From Photobacterium lipolyticum (GTDB lineage Bacteria > Pseudomonadota > Gammaproteobacteria > Enterobacterales > Vibrionaceae), in contig NZ_PYMC01000002.1 of assembly GCF_003026475.1 (NCBI RefSeq), forward strand, positions 372,001-436,000: 64,000 nucleotides of DNA, read 5' to 3'. A program made the position numbers and the translations under genes. Every line of letters starts with the position of its first letter. Position 1 is the first letter of the stretch. The notes under the pieces were generated by a model, which saw only the letters and a program-made list of their open reading frames with translations, was not told the origin of the DNA and did no database searches. This document shows, in pieces, positions 25,002-33,459 of this stretch.

Positions 25002-27149
25002 ATGAAATTTCCTGTTTCACTATTAGCAGTAGCGATAACTAGCTCTCTGGCTCTATCTGGTTGTAGCGATGATGATAACAAAGATAGTAAAGTTAGCTAT
25101 AAGCAACCTGAGCTTGAAACCCGTGTTCTAGATATTCTTGACCACGAAGGTTACCAATTTAAAGATCATAACCGTGACGGTAAAGTTAACCCCTTTGAGG
25201 ATTGGCGTTTAAGTGCCTCTGAGCGTGCGGATGACCTTGTTGCCAGAATGACGAATGCAGAAAAAGCAGGCGCCATGATGCACGGTACATTTGTTACAAC
25301 TCAGGACGCAACAAGGCTGGTCTTTAATGGTGGAGGCGTTAACAGTACTACATTGCTTAAAGGCCGCTTGATCAATACATTGATAACCCGACAAGCGGGC
25401 CCAGTAGAAGATATTGCAATCGATAATAATAGGGCTCAAGCAATAGCAGAACAAACTCGCCTTGCTATACCCGTCTCAATATCTTCAGATCCGCGTAACC
25501 ACTTTAATGAAGCAATGGGCGCATCAGTTGGAGCAGGCGAGTTTTCGAAATGGACTGAAACACTTGGCCTGGCGGCAATTGGTGATCCGGTTCTGACTAA
25601 AAAGTTTGCAGACATCATCAGGCAGGAATACCTGGCCGTAGGTATTAACCAGGCGTTACACCCAACGGCGGATATAGCAACTGAACCGAGATGGGGGCGA
25701 AACAATAGTACCTTTGGTGAAGACGCGAATTTATCAAGAAGCATGACCAAAGCTTATGTCCAGGGATTGCAAAATTCTGATACAGATTTGGTTAAAGGCG
25801 GTGTTTGGGGCGTGGTAAAACATTTCGCAGGTGGTGGCCCTCAGGAAAATGGTCTTGATGCCCATACTTTTGTTGGAAGAAAACAGGTCTATCCTGGTAA
25901 CAACCTCGCGTACCACCGTATCCCATTTAAAGGGGCTTTTGAAGCTGGCGTTGCGGGTGTTATGCCTTATTATGGTATGCCAATCGACCAGGTGGTCGGT
26001 GAGGAAAATGTTGGTTTTGGCTACAGTAAGTACCTCTTGACCGATGTCTTACGTGGTGAAGAGAAATTTGAAGGGGTTATAGTCTCCGATTGGCTGGTAG
26101 CGAATGATTGTGAAGGACCATGCCGAACGGGCATAAAGACAGAAGAAGATGCAGCAAAGAATCCATTTGCTTACCTTGGTATGCCATGGGGTGTGGAAGA
26201 TATAGACAAAGTTGAGAGAGCGGCTCTTCTTGTCGATGCGGGGATTGATCAGTTTGGTGGCATTGATGAGCCAGCTGAGTTACTTGCGAATATTACATCA
26301 GGCCGATTAACCCAACAGCGAATTAACTTGTCAGTGAAGCGCATACTGGTGAATAAGTTTAAACAAGGCTTATTTGAGTCAGCCTTTGTTGATCCGGAAA
26401 AAGCGATCGAAATTGTTGGTAAAGCTGAGTTCCAAACAGCTGCTGACGATTCTCAGCGCCGTTCAGTAACCCTATTGAAAAACGAAGGTAACCAATTACC
26501 GCTTTCGGTTGCTGGCTTAGGCAAAGTGTATGCGAGTGGTTTGGATGCAACTGTAGCCTCAGACTATGGTTTGGATTTAACAGATGATATGTCTGCTGCA
26601 GATACGATTATTATCCGTACCGAAACGCCAGCGACTCTGGCAATGGCATGGTTCCCATTTGCTGTGATGATGCCACCGGGTGAGCTCGCCTTTAAGTCTA
26701 ATAACCCTGCTTCACCTGACGCGTTTGCCCTTCGTGACTATGAGATAGCTCCCGATGCAGATGATGCCGGAGCAGCACAGCTTTGTTACCCGGAATTAGC
26801 CCCGCTAGGTCAATGTGTCTATACCGGCGGCGCAAGCTACGATTTAATAAAAGCGGCTATTGCAACGGGTAAGCGCGTTATTCTTGATGTGTTTATGATC
26901 CGCCCTGCCGCGCTGGGCAATATTGAGCCTCAGCTGGATATCATCTTAGCTAACTACGGTACTTCAGATGAGGCGTTCTTGGATGTGATCACCGGTGTTG
27001 CAAAGCCTGAAGGGAAATTACCATTCGGCTTGCCATTCACAACTGATTTAGTTGAAGAATTTGGCTTAGAGGATGTACCTTCTTTTGATGAACCAGAAAA
27101 AGAAAAGATTACGCAGTTTCCTTTTGGCCACGGTCTTTCTTACGAGTAA
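25002..27149 (+). CDS. Glycoside hydrolase family 3 lipoprotein (beta-glucosidase-like)
   Basis: 715-aa exported enzyme. The N-terminal signal ends in a lipobox (SSLALSGCSDDD), and the Asp after Cys at +2 could favour inner-membrane retention if E. coli rules hold. The GH3 N-terminal barrel shows TEPRWGRNNSTFGEDANL, VVKHFAGGG and the nucleophile region FEGVIVSDWLVAND (Asp of VSDW). The C-terminal GH3 domain shows RRSVTLLKNEGNQLPL and QFPFGHGLSYE at the very end. Substrate is probably a beta-glucoside or cello/laminari-oligosaccharide. ATG at 25002 is preferred to 24996 because GGAG lies seven bases before it. An EF-hand-like HNRDGKVNPFEDW precedes the barrel. Confidence 0.9.
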   Translation: MKFPVSLLAVAITSSLALSGCSDDDNKDSKVSYKQPELETRVLDILDHEGYQFKDHNRDGKVNPFEDWRLSASERADDLVARMTNAEKAGAMMHGTFVTTQDATRLVFNGGGVNSTTLLKGRLINTLITRQAGPVEDIAIDNNRAQAIAEQTRLAIPVSISSDPRNHFNEAMGASVGAGEFSKWTETLGLAAIGDPVLTKKFADIIRQEYLAVGINQALHPTADIATEPRWGRNNSTFGEDANLSRSMTKAYVQGLQNSDTDLVKGGVWGVVKHFAGGGPQENGLDAHTFVGRKQVYPGNNLAYHRIPFKGAFEAGVAGVMPYYGMPIDQVVGEENVGFGYSKYLLTDVLRGEEKFEGVIVSDWLVANDCEGPCRTGIKTEEDAAKNPFAYLGMPWGVEDIDKVERAALLVDAGIDQFGGIDEPAELLANITSGRLTQQRINLSVKRILVNKFKQGLFESAFVDPEKAIEIVGKAEFQTAADDSQRRSVTLLKNEGNQLPLSVAGLGKVYASGLDATVASDYGLDLTDDMSAADTIIIRTETPATLAMAWFPFAVMMPPGELAFKSNNPASPDAFALRDYEIAPDADDAGAAQLCYPELAPLGQCVYTGGASYDLIKAAIATGKRVILDVFMIRPAALGNIEPQLDIILANYGTSDEAFLDVITGVAKPEGKLPFGLPFTTDLVEEFGLEDVPSFDEPEKEKITQFPFGHGLSYE

Positions 27150-27172
27150 GGGTCACACTCGCTCACACCACT

Positions 27173-27206
27173 AATTAAAAAGGAGTCTTCGGACTCCTTT
27201 TTAATT
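27173..27206 (+). terminator. Strong intrinsic terminator after the GH3 gene
   Basis: AAAAAGGAGTC and GACTCCTTTTT pair around a TTCG tetraloop, extended by AATT on each side. A textbook terminator. Confidence 0.92.
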
Positions 27207-27385
27207 ACGTATACAAACGAAACGAGCACCTTGAAGTTACTTGGGTATATATAACCAACGTTCTTCGATTTGATGAAAATCAACGCAAGCGAAGCCTTCA
27301 TCGTTTTACCACCAATTTTTGTCGAGTTCGTCACATAAATTGATTAAACTGCCGCCATCAAAATTTCTTACTTTGGATGATTATA

Positions 27386-28195
27386 ATGTACAAACTGGTT
27401 GCATTAGACATGGATGGCACCTTGCTAAATTCACAAGGCTTGATTTCAACAAGAACCAAGCAGGCCATTGCAAAAGCGCGAGCTATGGGGGTAACAGTTG
27501 TCTTGGCTTCTGGCCGCCCGCTTGAAGGGATGACAAAGTCTCTGCACGAACTGAACCTTACCAGCAATGATGACTATGTGCTGTGCTACAACGGCTCGCT
27601 GGTTCAAAGAGTTGAAAGTCAGACGGTTATTCGCAGCCAGTTGTTAAAAGGGACTGATGCTAAAAACATTGCCAGCCTCAGCTATGATTTTGGTGTTCAC
27701 GTCCATGCTTTTTCTCGCCGGCAGGGGTTGATCACACCAGAAAACAACCACTACACCAACCATGAAGCAAAAATAAATGGCTTGGAAATTACTGAGGTTG
27801 ACTTTGCCGAACTGGAGAGCGATGAAGAGATCTTAAAGGTCATGATGATTGATGAACCAGAGCGTTTGTCAGCAGCTATTTCCCGCCTGCCAGCATCACT
27901 GTACGAGCAATACACCATAGTACAAAGCGCACCATTCTTCCTTGAGTTCATGAACAAGAACAGCAATAAAGGTATGGGGGTAAGCGCACTGGCAGAACAC
28001 TTGAACATTGATGCCAGTAACGTTATTTGCATGGGCGATGCCGGTAATGATCACCACATGCTTGAATATGCGGGTTTGAGCGTTGCAATGGGTAACGCTA
28101 CCGATGAAACCAAAGCACTGGCAAACTACATCACTGATAGCAATGACAACGACGGTGTTGCCAAGGTTATCGAGAAGTTCATTCTCAACGCTTAA
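27386..28195 (+). CDS. yidA: HAD-family sugar phosphatase, YidA type
   Basis: 269-aa Cof-type HAD phosphatase, acting on small sugar phosphates in the cytosol. Motif I is LVALDMDGTLLN, motif II VLASGRP, motif III has Lys in SNKGMGVSALAEHL, and motif IV is CMGDAGNDHHMLEYAG. The sequence follows E. coli YidA along its length (LKVMMIDEPERL, APFFLEFMNK). The start ATG at 27386 is chosen by family alignment; the frame reaches 27377. Confidence 0.9.
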   Translation: MYKLVALDMDGTLLNSQGLISTRTKQAIAKARAMGVTVVLASGRPLEGMTKSLHELNLTSNDDYVLCYNGSLVQRVESQTVIRSQLLKGTDAKNIASLSYDFGVHVHAFSRRQGLITPENNHYTNHEAKINGLEITEVDFAELESDEEILKVMMIDEPERLSAAISRLPASLYEQYTIVQSAPFFLEFMNKNSNKGMGVSALAEHLNIDASNVICMGDAGNDHHMLEYAGLSVAMGNATDETKALANYITDSNDNDGVAKVIEKFILNA

Positions 28196-28223
28196 AAACA
28201 GTCGGTATGCATCGTCTTTGTAA

Positions 28224-28288
28224 AAACAACCATACGTTGGTTGTTTCTACAGTCTTGTTGAAACAACCATAAGCTGGTTGTTTCAACA
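28224..28288. repeat. Two tandem hairpins of related sequence
   Basis: AAACAACC..GGTTGTTT (28224-28246) is followed by TGTTGAAACAACCA..TGGTTGTTTCAACA (28256-28288, 14-bp stem). Both share the AACAACCATA core. They lie just after the YidA gene and may end its transcript, but the duplication is more like a small intergenic repeat. Confidence 0.6.
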
Positions 28289-28340
28289 CGCCTATTCAAT
28301 GTTGAAGTGATTTACTCGTAATTTTAAGTCAATGACTGGC

Positions 28341-28375
28341 TAGATCTGCCTTATCTGATTATTTGCAACCGTCCC
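28341..28375. repeat. IS-end-like repeat, copy 2
   Basis: The block beginning TAGATCTGCCTTATCTGATT and ending GTCCC is nearly the same as 40519-40558, apart from a missing five-base ATTTG unit and one substitution. It looks like the isolated end of an insertion sequence or small transposable repeat. Confidence 0.6.
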
Positions 28376-28669
28376 TTTTTTTCATTGTTTTTCCGGCGTC
28401 AATTTGATTGTTTCCGGTGGATATACTCCCTTCAATATTGGCAGAAGATCGTACTGCTTGCCCTGAAGGGTTTTCAGGTGGGGGATAATCATTAGACGCT
28501 GACATGATCGTTGCCTTCGGATTTTGGCAAAACAAGATATTATTCGTTAAGGTTGGTTCGCTTTGGATAATCTTTCAAGCTGGCTGGTGAAATGAAGAGA
28601 TAACACTGTAAGCCCCACCCCACTTCCATCAGGCATAATTAGTCTCAATGTAGATTCACGCAATTAAAC

Positions 28670-28702
28670 TGGCGGAGAGATAGAGATTTACCCCCCCTAG
28701 AT
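28670..28702 (-). pseudogene. tRNA-Ser 3-prime fragment
   Basis: TGGCGGAGAGATAGAGATTT matches the reverse complement of the tRNA-Ser(UGA) 3-prime end (CCA, acceptor arm, T-arm) with one change, then decays after a run of seven C. No 5-prime half is present. A tRNA relic or an old attachment-site scar. Confidence 0.6.
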
Positions 28703-28731
28703 ATGCAACAAGCTTATTTCCGTTTTTACCA

Positions 28732-30888
28732 TTAAAGCGTAAAATAATTGTACTTAAGCTCACCGAGATTAGCTGATGATGCTTGCGAGGTTAATTGCTT
28801 GAAATCTGCAATGATCAATTTAAGCGCGGCTAAAACCCGATAAAGATGTAACGCCTGCTCTGCGGTCAAGGATACCAACAGCACAGAGTCTGCATTAATA
28901 TTCTGCGCACATTGCTGCAAATGAGACTGCAGCTGATCAAGTTTTTTCTCCAGCGGTTGAAGATGGTCAATATCACCGCTACGTTCCAGTATCTCTGACA
29001 AGCCCATAATCGTGTCAGCAAGTAGCCGGTTCACTTGAGGGGCAGCGCTCAGCGATAACCACTTCGCATAACCATCCTGAAGAGAAATCAGTCGTAAAGT
29101 AATGGTATAGAGTTTGGGTATGATCCCATCAACCTGATCTTTATCAAGCGCTGGATACCTTGACCAATCAATCCGCGTTATCGCTTGATCTGCCAGCATC
29201 ACTGAGCGGAGCGGGCTCTGACCAAACAAGAGTTGACCACAAACGCGGGTTAATAGGTTCCCTTTTTTTGCACGCAGGCTCAGCCGGCGTAGTTGCCAGG
29301 TGAACAGATGGTGTAACAGCTTTATATGGCGGAGAAATACTCGCTCCGGCAAGCTGGAAAATAATCCGTGGTTGAAGAAATAAATCACCAACATGGCCAC
29401 GCCGATCAAAAACAAGAGCAGCAGAGTGCCTTGAATATCATATACAGGCTGTAATTTGAGCGCTCCCATTGTCATAACGATCAAGAGCTGTGACCCAAGC
29501 ATCCGGGACAACACCTGCTGAGGCTGAGAAAACCAATACCAAATCGCAAAACAATTCAGAAAATAAAAAGCGCCCAGCTGCCACACCTCGGTAAAGTGGG
29601 GCATCACGAAGACAAACTGTAGCAAGATAACGCAGGACCACCCGATGATGGTAAATGAGATCGCTTTAATATCACAAAAGGGCATTGATACCACCACACT
29701 CGCCAAGATAACGCCCAGCATGACAATCATCGAACCACCCGTCATCGGGATCAATAACCACAAGCCAATAAAAACCCAGATCATAACCCATGCTTTGAAA
29801 GCCTGACACAGACGTTCAAAGTCCAGCGAACCACGCCACGAGGACGCCTTCGGCAGAACGGCGACATCCAAAGAGTTAAGCGCCAAAGCCGCAGACAAGG
29901 TGAGCAACATATCGCGGCTCAACAGCTCTAAATCATTCAGTACCTGCTCCAGTTGCAACACTGCGCCATGCTGTTGGGGATCCTCCACCATATCCTTTTG
30001 CAAAGTGACGAGCACTGGATCCGGATTATCATTCTGTCCAGCTCCCCGGAGCGCCGCTTCTGCACTCATAAAGCGTTGTTTAATTCTAGCCAGCAGGGCC
30101 TGAATATCCTGCTGGCTAGGGGTGACCACCAACGGATCCAGCAACTCACAGGCCTCGGACAGGTGCCCGCAAAGAAGTGCCCACTCACGGGTCTGTGCCA
30201 AGAAACCGTTCCAGGCCTTGGCCTCGCTCGCGATGTGATAACTGTCGACCATCGCTGCCGGAAGCAGATCCTCAAGCCGGGTCAAAAACTTCAACCCGTC
30301 ACCAAATCCAAGCCCCTGTAAAAGCATATCTTTTCCAGCTAAAGCTTCAGCCGTTTTATCTATCTTATTCTGCTGATCAGTGAAGAAATTCAACAATGTT
30401 GCATGTAATCCCTGTCGGCTGGATGTCGGCCAAACCAGACTGAAGACCAAGGTAAAACAGACGATCCCCAGAACCGTCTCCTGCAAACGCAGCACTGCTA
30501 CCGTAAATGTCAGCTCCCCCGACAGTTTTCCCATGACCACGATCAAGGTGCACACAGTCAGAGCCATCGACCAGATATACCCCGTACGGGGGTTAGCCTG
30601 CAGATAGACACACAATGCGGCGAAGAAGGTAAAGCTAAGCAGAAACGGCAGTTGCTGCTGGGCAAAGAAACCGACAAACAGAAAAGCAGATATAACCCCG
30701 ATCAGCGTCCCAACCAATCGATGGCGCCCTTTGCGCAGCGAGTGGCCGGTTGTTTCCGTCACCGACATCACAATAACCGCGATTCCGGCCCAGTATGACT
30801 TATCCCAACCCAGCCACAAGGCACTCACCATCGCTAAGGTTAATGCCAGAGCAACTTTCAGCGGTAGTTTACTGCGGTTGCTAATCAT
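28732..30888 (-). CDS. FUSC-family aromatic acid efflux pump, AaeB type
   Basis: 718-aa inner-membrane protein. It has two blocks of hydrophobic segments (about residues 10-160 and 365-510) separated by a soluble domain of about 200 residues, with a soluble C-terminal tail; the FUSC/PET duplicated arrangement. It is the last gene of an aaeX-aaeA-aaeB-like operon, 13 bases after the HlyD-type gene. E. coli AaeAB exports p-hydroxybenzoate and related acids as a relief valve. At 718 aa it is somewhat longer than E. coli AaeB. Substrate is inferred from operon layout; the padC gene in this window makes phenolic acids a sensible guess. Confidence 0.88.
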   Translation of the reverse strand: MISNRSKLPLKVALALTLAMVSALWLGWDKSYWAGIAVIVMSVTETTGHSLRKGRHRLVGTLIGVISAFLFVGFFAQQQLPFLLSFTFFAALCVYLQANPRTGYIWSMALTVCTLIVVMGKLSGELTFTVAVLRLQETVLGIVCFTLVFSLVWPTSSRQGLHATLLNFFTDQQNKIDKTAEALAGKDMLLQGLGFGDGLKFLTRLEDLLPAAMVDSYHIASEAKAWNGFLAQTREWALLCGHLSEACELLDPLVVTPSQQDIQALLARIKQRFMSAEAALRGAGQNDNPDPVLVTLQKDMVEDPQQHGAVLQLEQVLNDLELLSRDMLLTLSAALALNSLDVAVLPKASSWRGSLDFERLCQAFKAWVMIWVFIGLWLLIPMTGGSMIVMLGVILASVVVSMPFCDIKAISFTIIGWSCVILLQFVFVMPHFTEVWQLGAFYFLNCFAIWYWFSQPQQVLSRMLGSQLLIVMTMGALKLQPVYDIQGTLLLLFLIGVAMLVIYFFNHGLFSSLPERVFLRHIKLLHHLFTWQLRRLSLRAKKGNLLTRVCGQLLFGQSPLRSVMLADQAITRIDWSRYPALDKDQVDGIIPKLYTITLRLISLQDGYAKWLSLSAAPQVNRLLADTIMGLSEILERSGDIDHLQPLEKKLDQLQSHLQQCAQNINADSVLLVSLTAEQALHLYRVLAALKLIIADFKQLTSQASSANLGELKYNYFTL

Positions 30889-30901
30889 TGTTCCTCCTTG
30901 T

Positions 30902-31789
30902 TTACGGTTGCTCGGTACGAGGATGCTTGATGATCATCACCGAAGCTGAAGTGCCGACCCTAAGCTGCACATTCTCTGGTATCGCATCAAGCTTGATCCG
31001 TACCGGGATCCGTTGTGCCAGGCGGATCCATTGAAAGGTCGGACTGACATTTGGCAACAGATCGACGCCGGTGCTACCGTCTTTATGCGCAATGCCATAC
31101 CCAATGCTCTCCACCCGGCCCTTTAGCGGTTGGTCCGGATATGCCATCAAAGTCACCACCGCCAGCTCGCCCGGGCTGACATCATGGATATCGGTCTCTT
31201 TAAAAAAGCCTTCGATCCAAAAGCTATCTCGGTCGACCAACGCCAAAGATGGCTGATTGGCTACAACCTGACTGCCGTTACGCAGTGTTAGGTTTGTCAC
31301 AAACCCATCCGTCGGTGCCTTCACTTCGGTAAACGCCAGATTAAGAGCAAGCTGCTCGACGGTGGCACGGGCAACCATCACTCCCGCTTCTGCGGCTTCC
31401 ACCGCCTTGTTAACATTGATCAAGGTCGATATCGATACCGCTCCAGAACCGCGTTTATGCAGCTCCTGCTGGCGTTGGGCTTCATCCTGTACTTTGGTCA
31501 ACTCAACCTGGGCCTGTACCAAACTGGCTTTAGCCTGGTTAAGGGCAACCTGATAGGTCCGCGGATCTATTTCGAACAACGTCTCACCTGCTGAAACCGC
31601 CGAGTTGTCGTTTACTTGCAGCGAAACAATCGGACCTGTCACCCGAGGCGTGACTTGGATAACCTGCGCCCGGACCTGTCCGTCACGGGTCCAGGGGTTT
31701 TCGAGGTAATGCTGGTACTTCCAGCCAATAGCGGACAGGGCGGCCAAAACAAGAACCGCCGTCAGGAAAAAGCGTTTTAACACAGGCAT
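30902..31789 (-). CDS. HlyD-family membrane fusion protein, AaeA type
   Basis: About 295 aa. An N-terminal anchor (RFFLTAVLVLAALSAIGW) is followed by PWTRDGQVRAQVIQVTPRVTGPI (lipoyl-like half), a helical hairpin about residues 90-150 and a beta-barrel domain with WIEGFFKETD and IRLAQRIPVRIKLD. It bridges the FUSC pump to the outer membrane. The frame begins at TTG 31804; the ATG at 31789 is the likelier start. It follows the DUF1656 gene directly. Confidence 0.88.
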   Translation of the reverse strand: MPVLKRFFLTAVLVLAALSAIGWKYQHYLENPWTRDGQVRAQVIQVTPRVTGPIVSLQVNDNSAVSAGETLFEIDPRTYQVALNQAKASLVQAQVELTKVQDEAQRQQELHKRGSGAVSISTLINVNKAVEAAEAGVMVARATVEQLALNLAFTEVKAPTDGFVTNLTLRNGSQVVANQPSLALVDRDSFWIEGFFKETDIHDVSPGELAVVTLMAYPDQPLKGRVESIGYGIAHKDGSTGVDLLPNVSPTFQWIRLAQRIPVRIKLDAIPENVQLRVGTSASVMIIKHPRTEQP

Positions 31790-31804
31790 ACTCACAACAG
31801 ACAA

Positions 31805-32029
31805 TTATGAAGGAATGAAAAAGATGCTAATTAGCACGGTATAAATCACGGTCAGCGATAACTCGACCAGAGGCGGAATAACAAAAAAACGGTGCCAGCG
31901 TAATTTGTTCATCAGGCGGACAGTGACTGATGTGAAAACCAAGCCGATCAATGCGGCGACCAGCAGCGGTGGAACATAGAGATCGCTCAGGGCAATCTCT
32001 CGCGGGGCAGCAGACAAAAAAGTGTTCAT
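31805..32029 (-). CDS. DUF1656 small membrane protein, AaeX type
   Basis: 74 aa with two hydrophobic segments (LYVPPLLVAALIGLVF and PLVELSLTVIYTVLISIFF) and the family start region PREIALSDLYVPP. Members sit before HlyD/FUSC efflux genes and are thought to be pump subunits or assembly helpers. TTG 32038 and GTG 32035 are also possible starts. First gene of the operon, 200 bp from a divergent LysR gene. Confidence 0.82.
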   Translation of the reverse strand: MNTFLSAAPREIALSDLYVPPLLVAALIGLVFTSVTVRLMNKLRWHRFFVIPPLVELSLTVIYTVLISIFFIPS

Positions 32030-32229
32030 ATTCACCAAATCAGTTCAACAGCTCATATTCACCACCGGTGATTAATTATTACCCAGCCAGCATAGTGAAT
32101 ATAAAGTGTGATGATACTCACGGATTTACAGGTAATAAATAGGTAGAAACGATACACTATCAAAACTGACAGTTTCGAATAAAGTACGTTATAGGTCTTA
32201 CACAACGACCAGAGTAAACAGAGGACAGG

Positions 32230-33099
32230 ATGGATCGACTAACCAGTATTGAGGTTTTTGTACGTGCCGTTGAATGCGGCTCGTTTGTCTCTGTCGCTGA
32301 AGAGAAAAATCTCAGCGCCCAGATGGTCGGTAAGCATGTCAGGGGACTTGAAACTTTGTTGGGGACCAAATTACTGAATAAATCTACCCGGCACCAAAGC
32401 CTTACCCCGGCTGGCGAACAATATTATCGCCGGTGCAAGAACATTCTGGCGGAACTGCACGCCGCTGAGGAGGACATTCACCGTACCCTGAATGAGCCCT
32501 GCGGTAAATTAACCGTCGCATCAGGTGTCAATTTTGGTATCAGCAGACTGGCCCCGATAATGGCAAGATTCCACAATGACTACCCCAAAATGAACATCGA
32601 TGTGTGCCTGAGCAATCAGTCCATCGATTTGCTTAAAGATGGCTATGACATTATTTTTCTTGATCATAACCGGGTAAGTGACTCCCTCATCGCGAAAAAG
32701 ATAAGAAGCTACTCCATGGTTGTCTGCGCCTCACCTCGTTATCTTGAACGCTTCGGTATACCGCAACACCCCAAAGAATTGGTCGATCACCAGTGTCTGC
32801 AAAGCAGTTCGAGCAAAAACACCCAGCAATGGCAATTTCTTGATGGTGATACGTTTTACTCCCCAGAGATTTCATCACGGCTAATGATTAACAGCGGACA
32901 AGCCATGCTCAATGCTGCCCTAGAGGACGCAGGTATTACCCTGCAACCCATTTTTCAAGTTGCCGACGCCTTAAAAAAAGGTCAGTTAGTCCAAATATTG
33001 CCGCAGTACCCGCTGCAGAAGATCGACATGTACATGATCTACCCTCCACATCTACGCAATACCGCCCGATTAAATGCGCTACTTAAGTATTTTGAATAA
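32230..33099 (+). CDS. LysR-family regulator of the aromatic acid efflux operon
   Basis: 289-aa LysR-type regulator with HTH VSVAEEKNLSAQMVGKHVRGLE and the usual effector domain. Residues 1-60 read like the group containing AaeR/DmlR. The ATG follows AGAGGACAGG. It is divergent from the aaeXAB-like operon, mirroring aaeR in E. coli, so it probably activates that operon in response to aromatic carboxylates. Confidence 0.86.
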   Translation: MDRLTSIEVFVRAVECGSFVSVAEEKNLSAQMVGKHVRGLETLLGTKLLNKSTRHQSLTPAGEQYYRRCKNILAELHAAEEDIHRTLNEPCGKLTVASGVNFGISRLAPIMARFHNDYPKMNIDVCLSNQSIDLLKDGYDIIFLDHNRVSDSLIAKKIRSYSMVVCASPRYLERFGIPQHPKELVDHQCLQSSSSKNTQQWQFLDGDTFYSPEISSRLMINSGQAMLNAALEDAGITLQPIFQVADALKKGQLVQILPQYPLQKIDMYMIYPPHLRNTARLNALLKYFE

Positions 33100-33459
33100 A
33101 AATGAAGACCAAACTGAAAATCAAAAAAATATCACCAGACCACAAACTGAAATAACTTTTTTATCAAGAGCTTGCCATTCTAAGCAACCAGACTGAAACG
33201 ACTTAATCAGCGTATACCGCGAACGTAAGTTGACGACAGTATGGTTGCTTCTCATATATATAAATGCACCTACATAACTCCACCACTAACAACTATTCTT
33301 GATTTGTTAGTTTGAAGTGCTGTTTAATTGTGTGACAGGGATTCGATATTTATCGTAAATGTAATCATTCTGTAACAAGTAATGTGACCAATGATAATTT
33401 TTGGCCATTGATTAATCTTTATCCTTTATTGGCTTTTAAATCAATAAACAGAAGGTTAT
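33100..33459. other. Intergenic region before the endonuclease gene
   Basis: 360 A+T-rich bases; presumably a promoter. No gene or strong hairpin seen. Confidence 0.4.
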
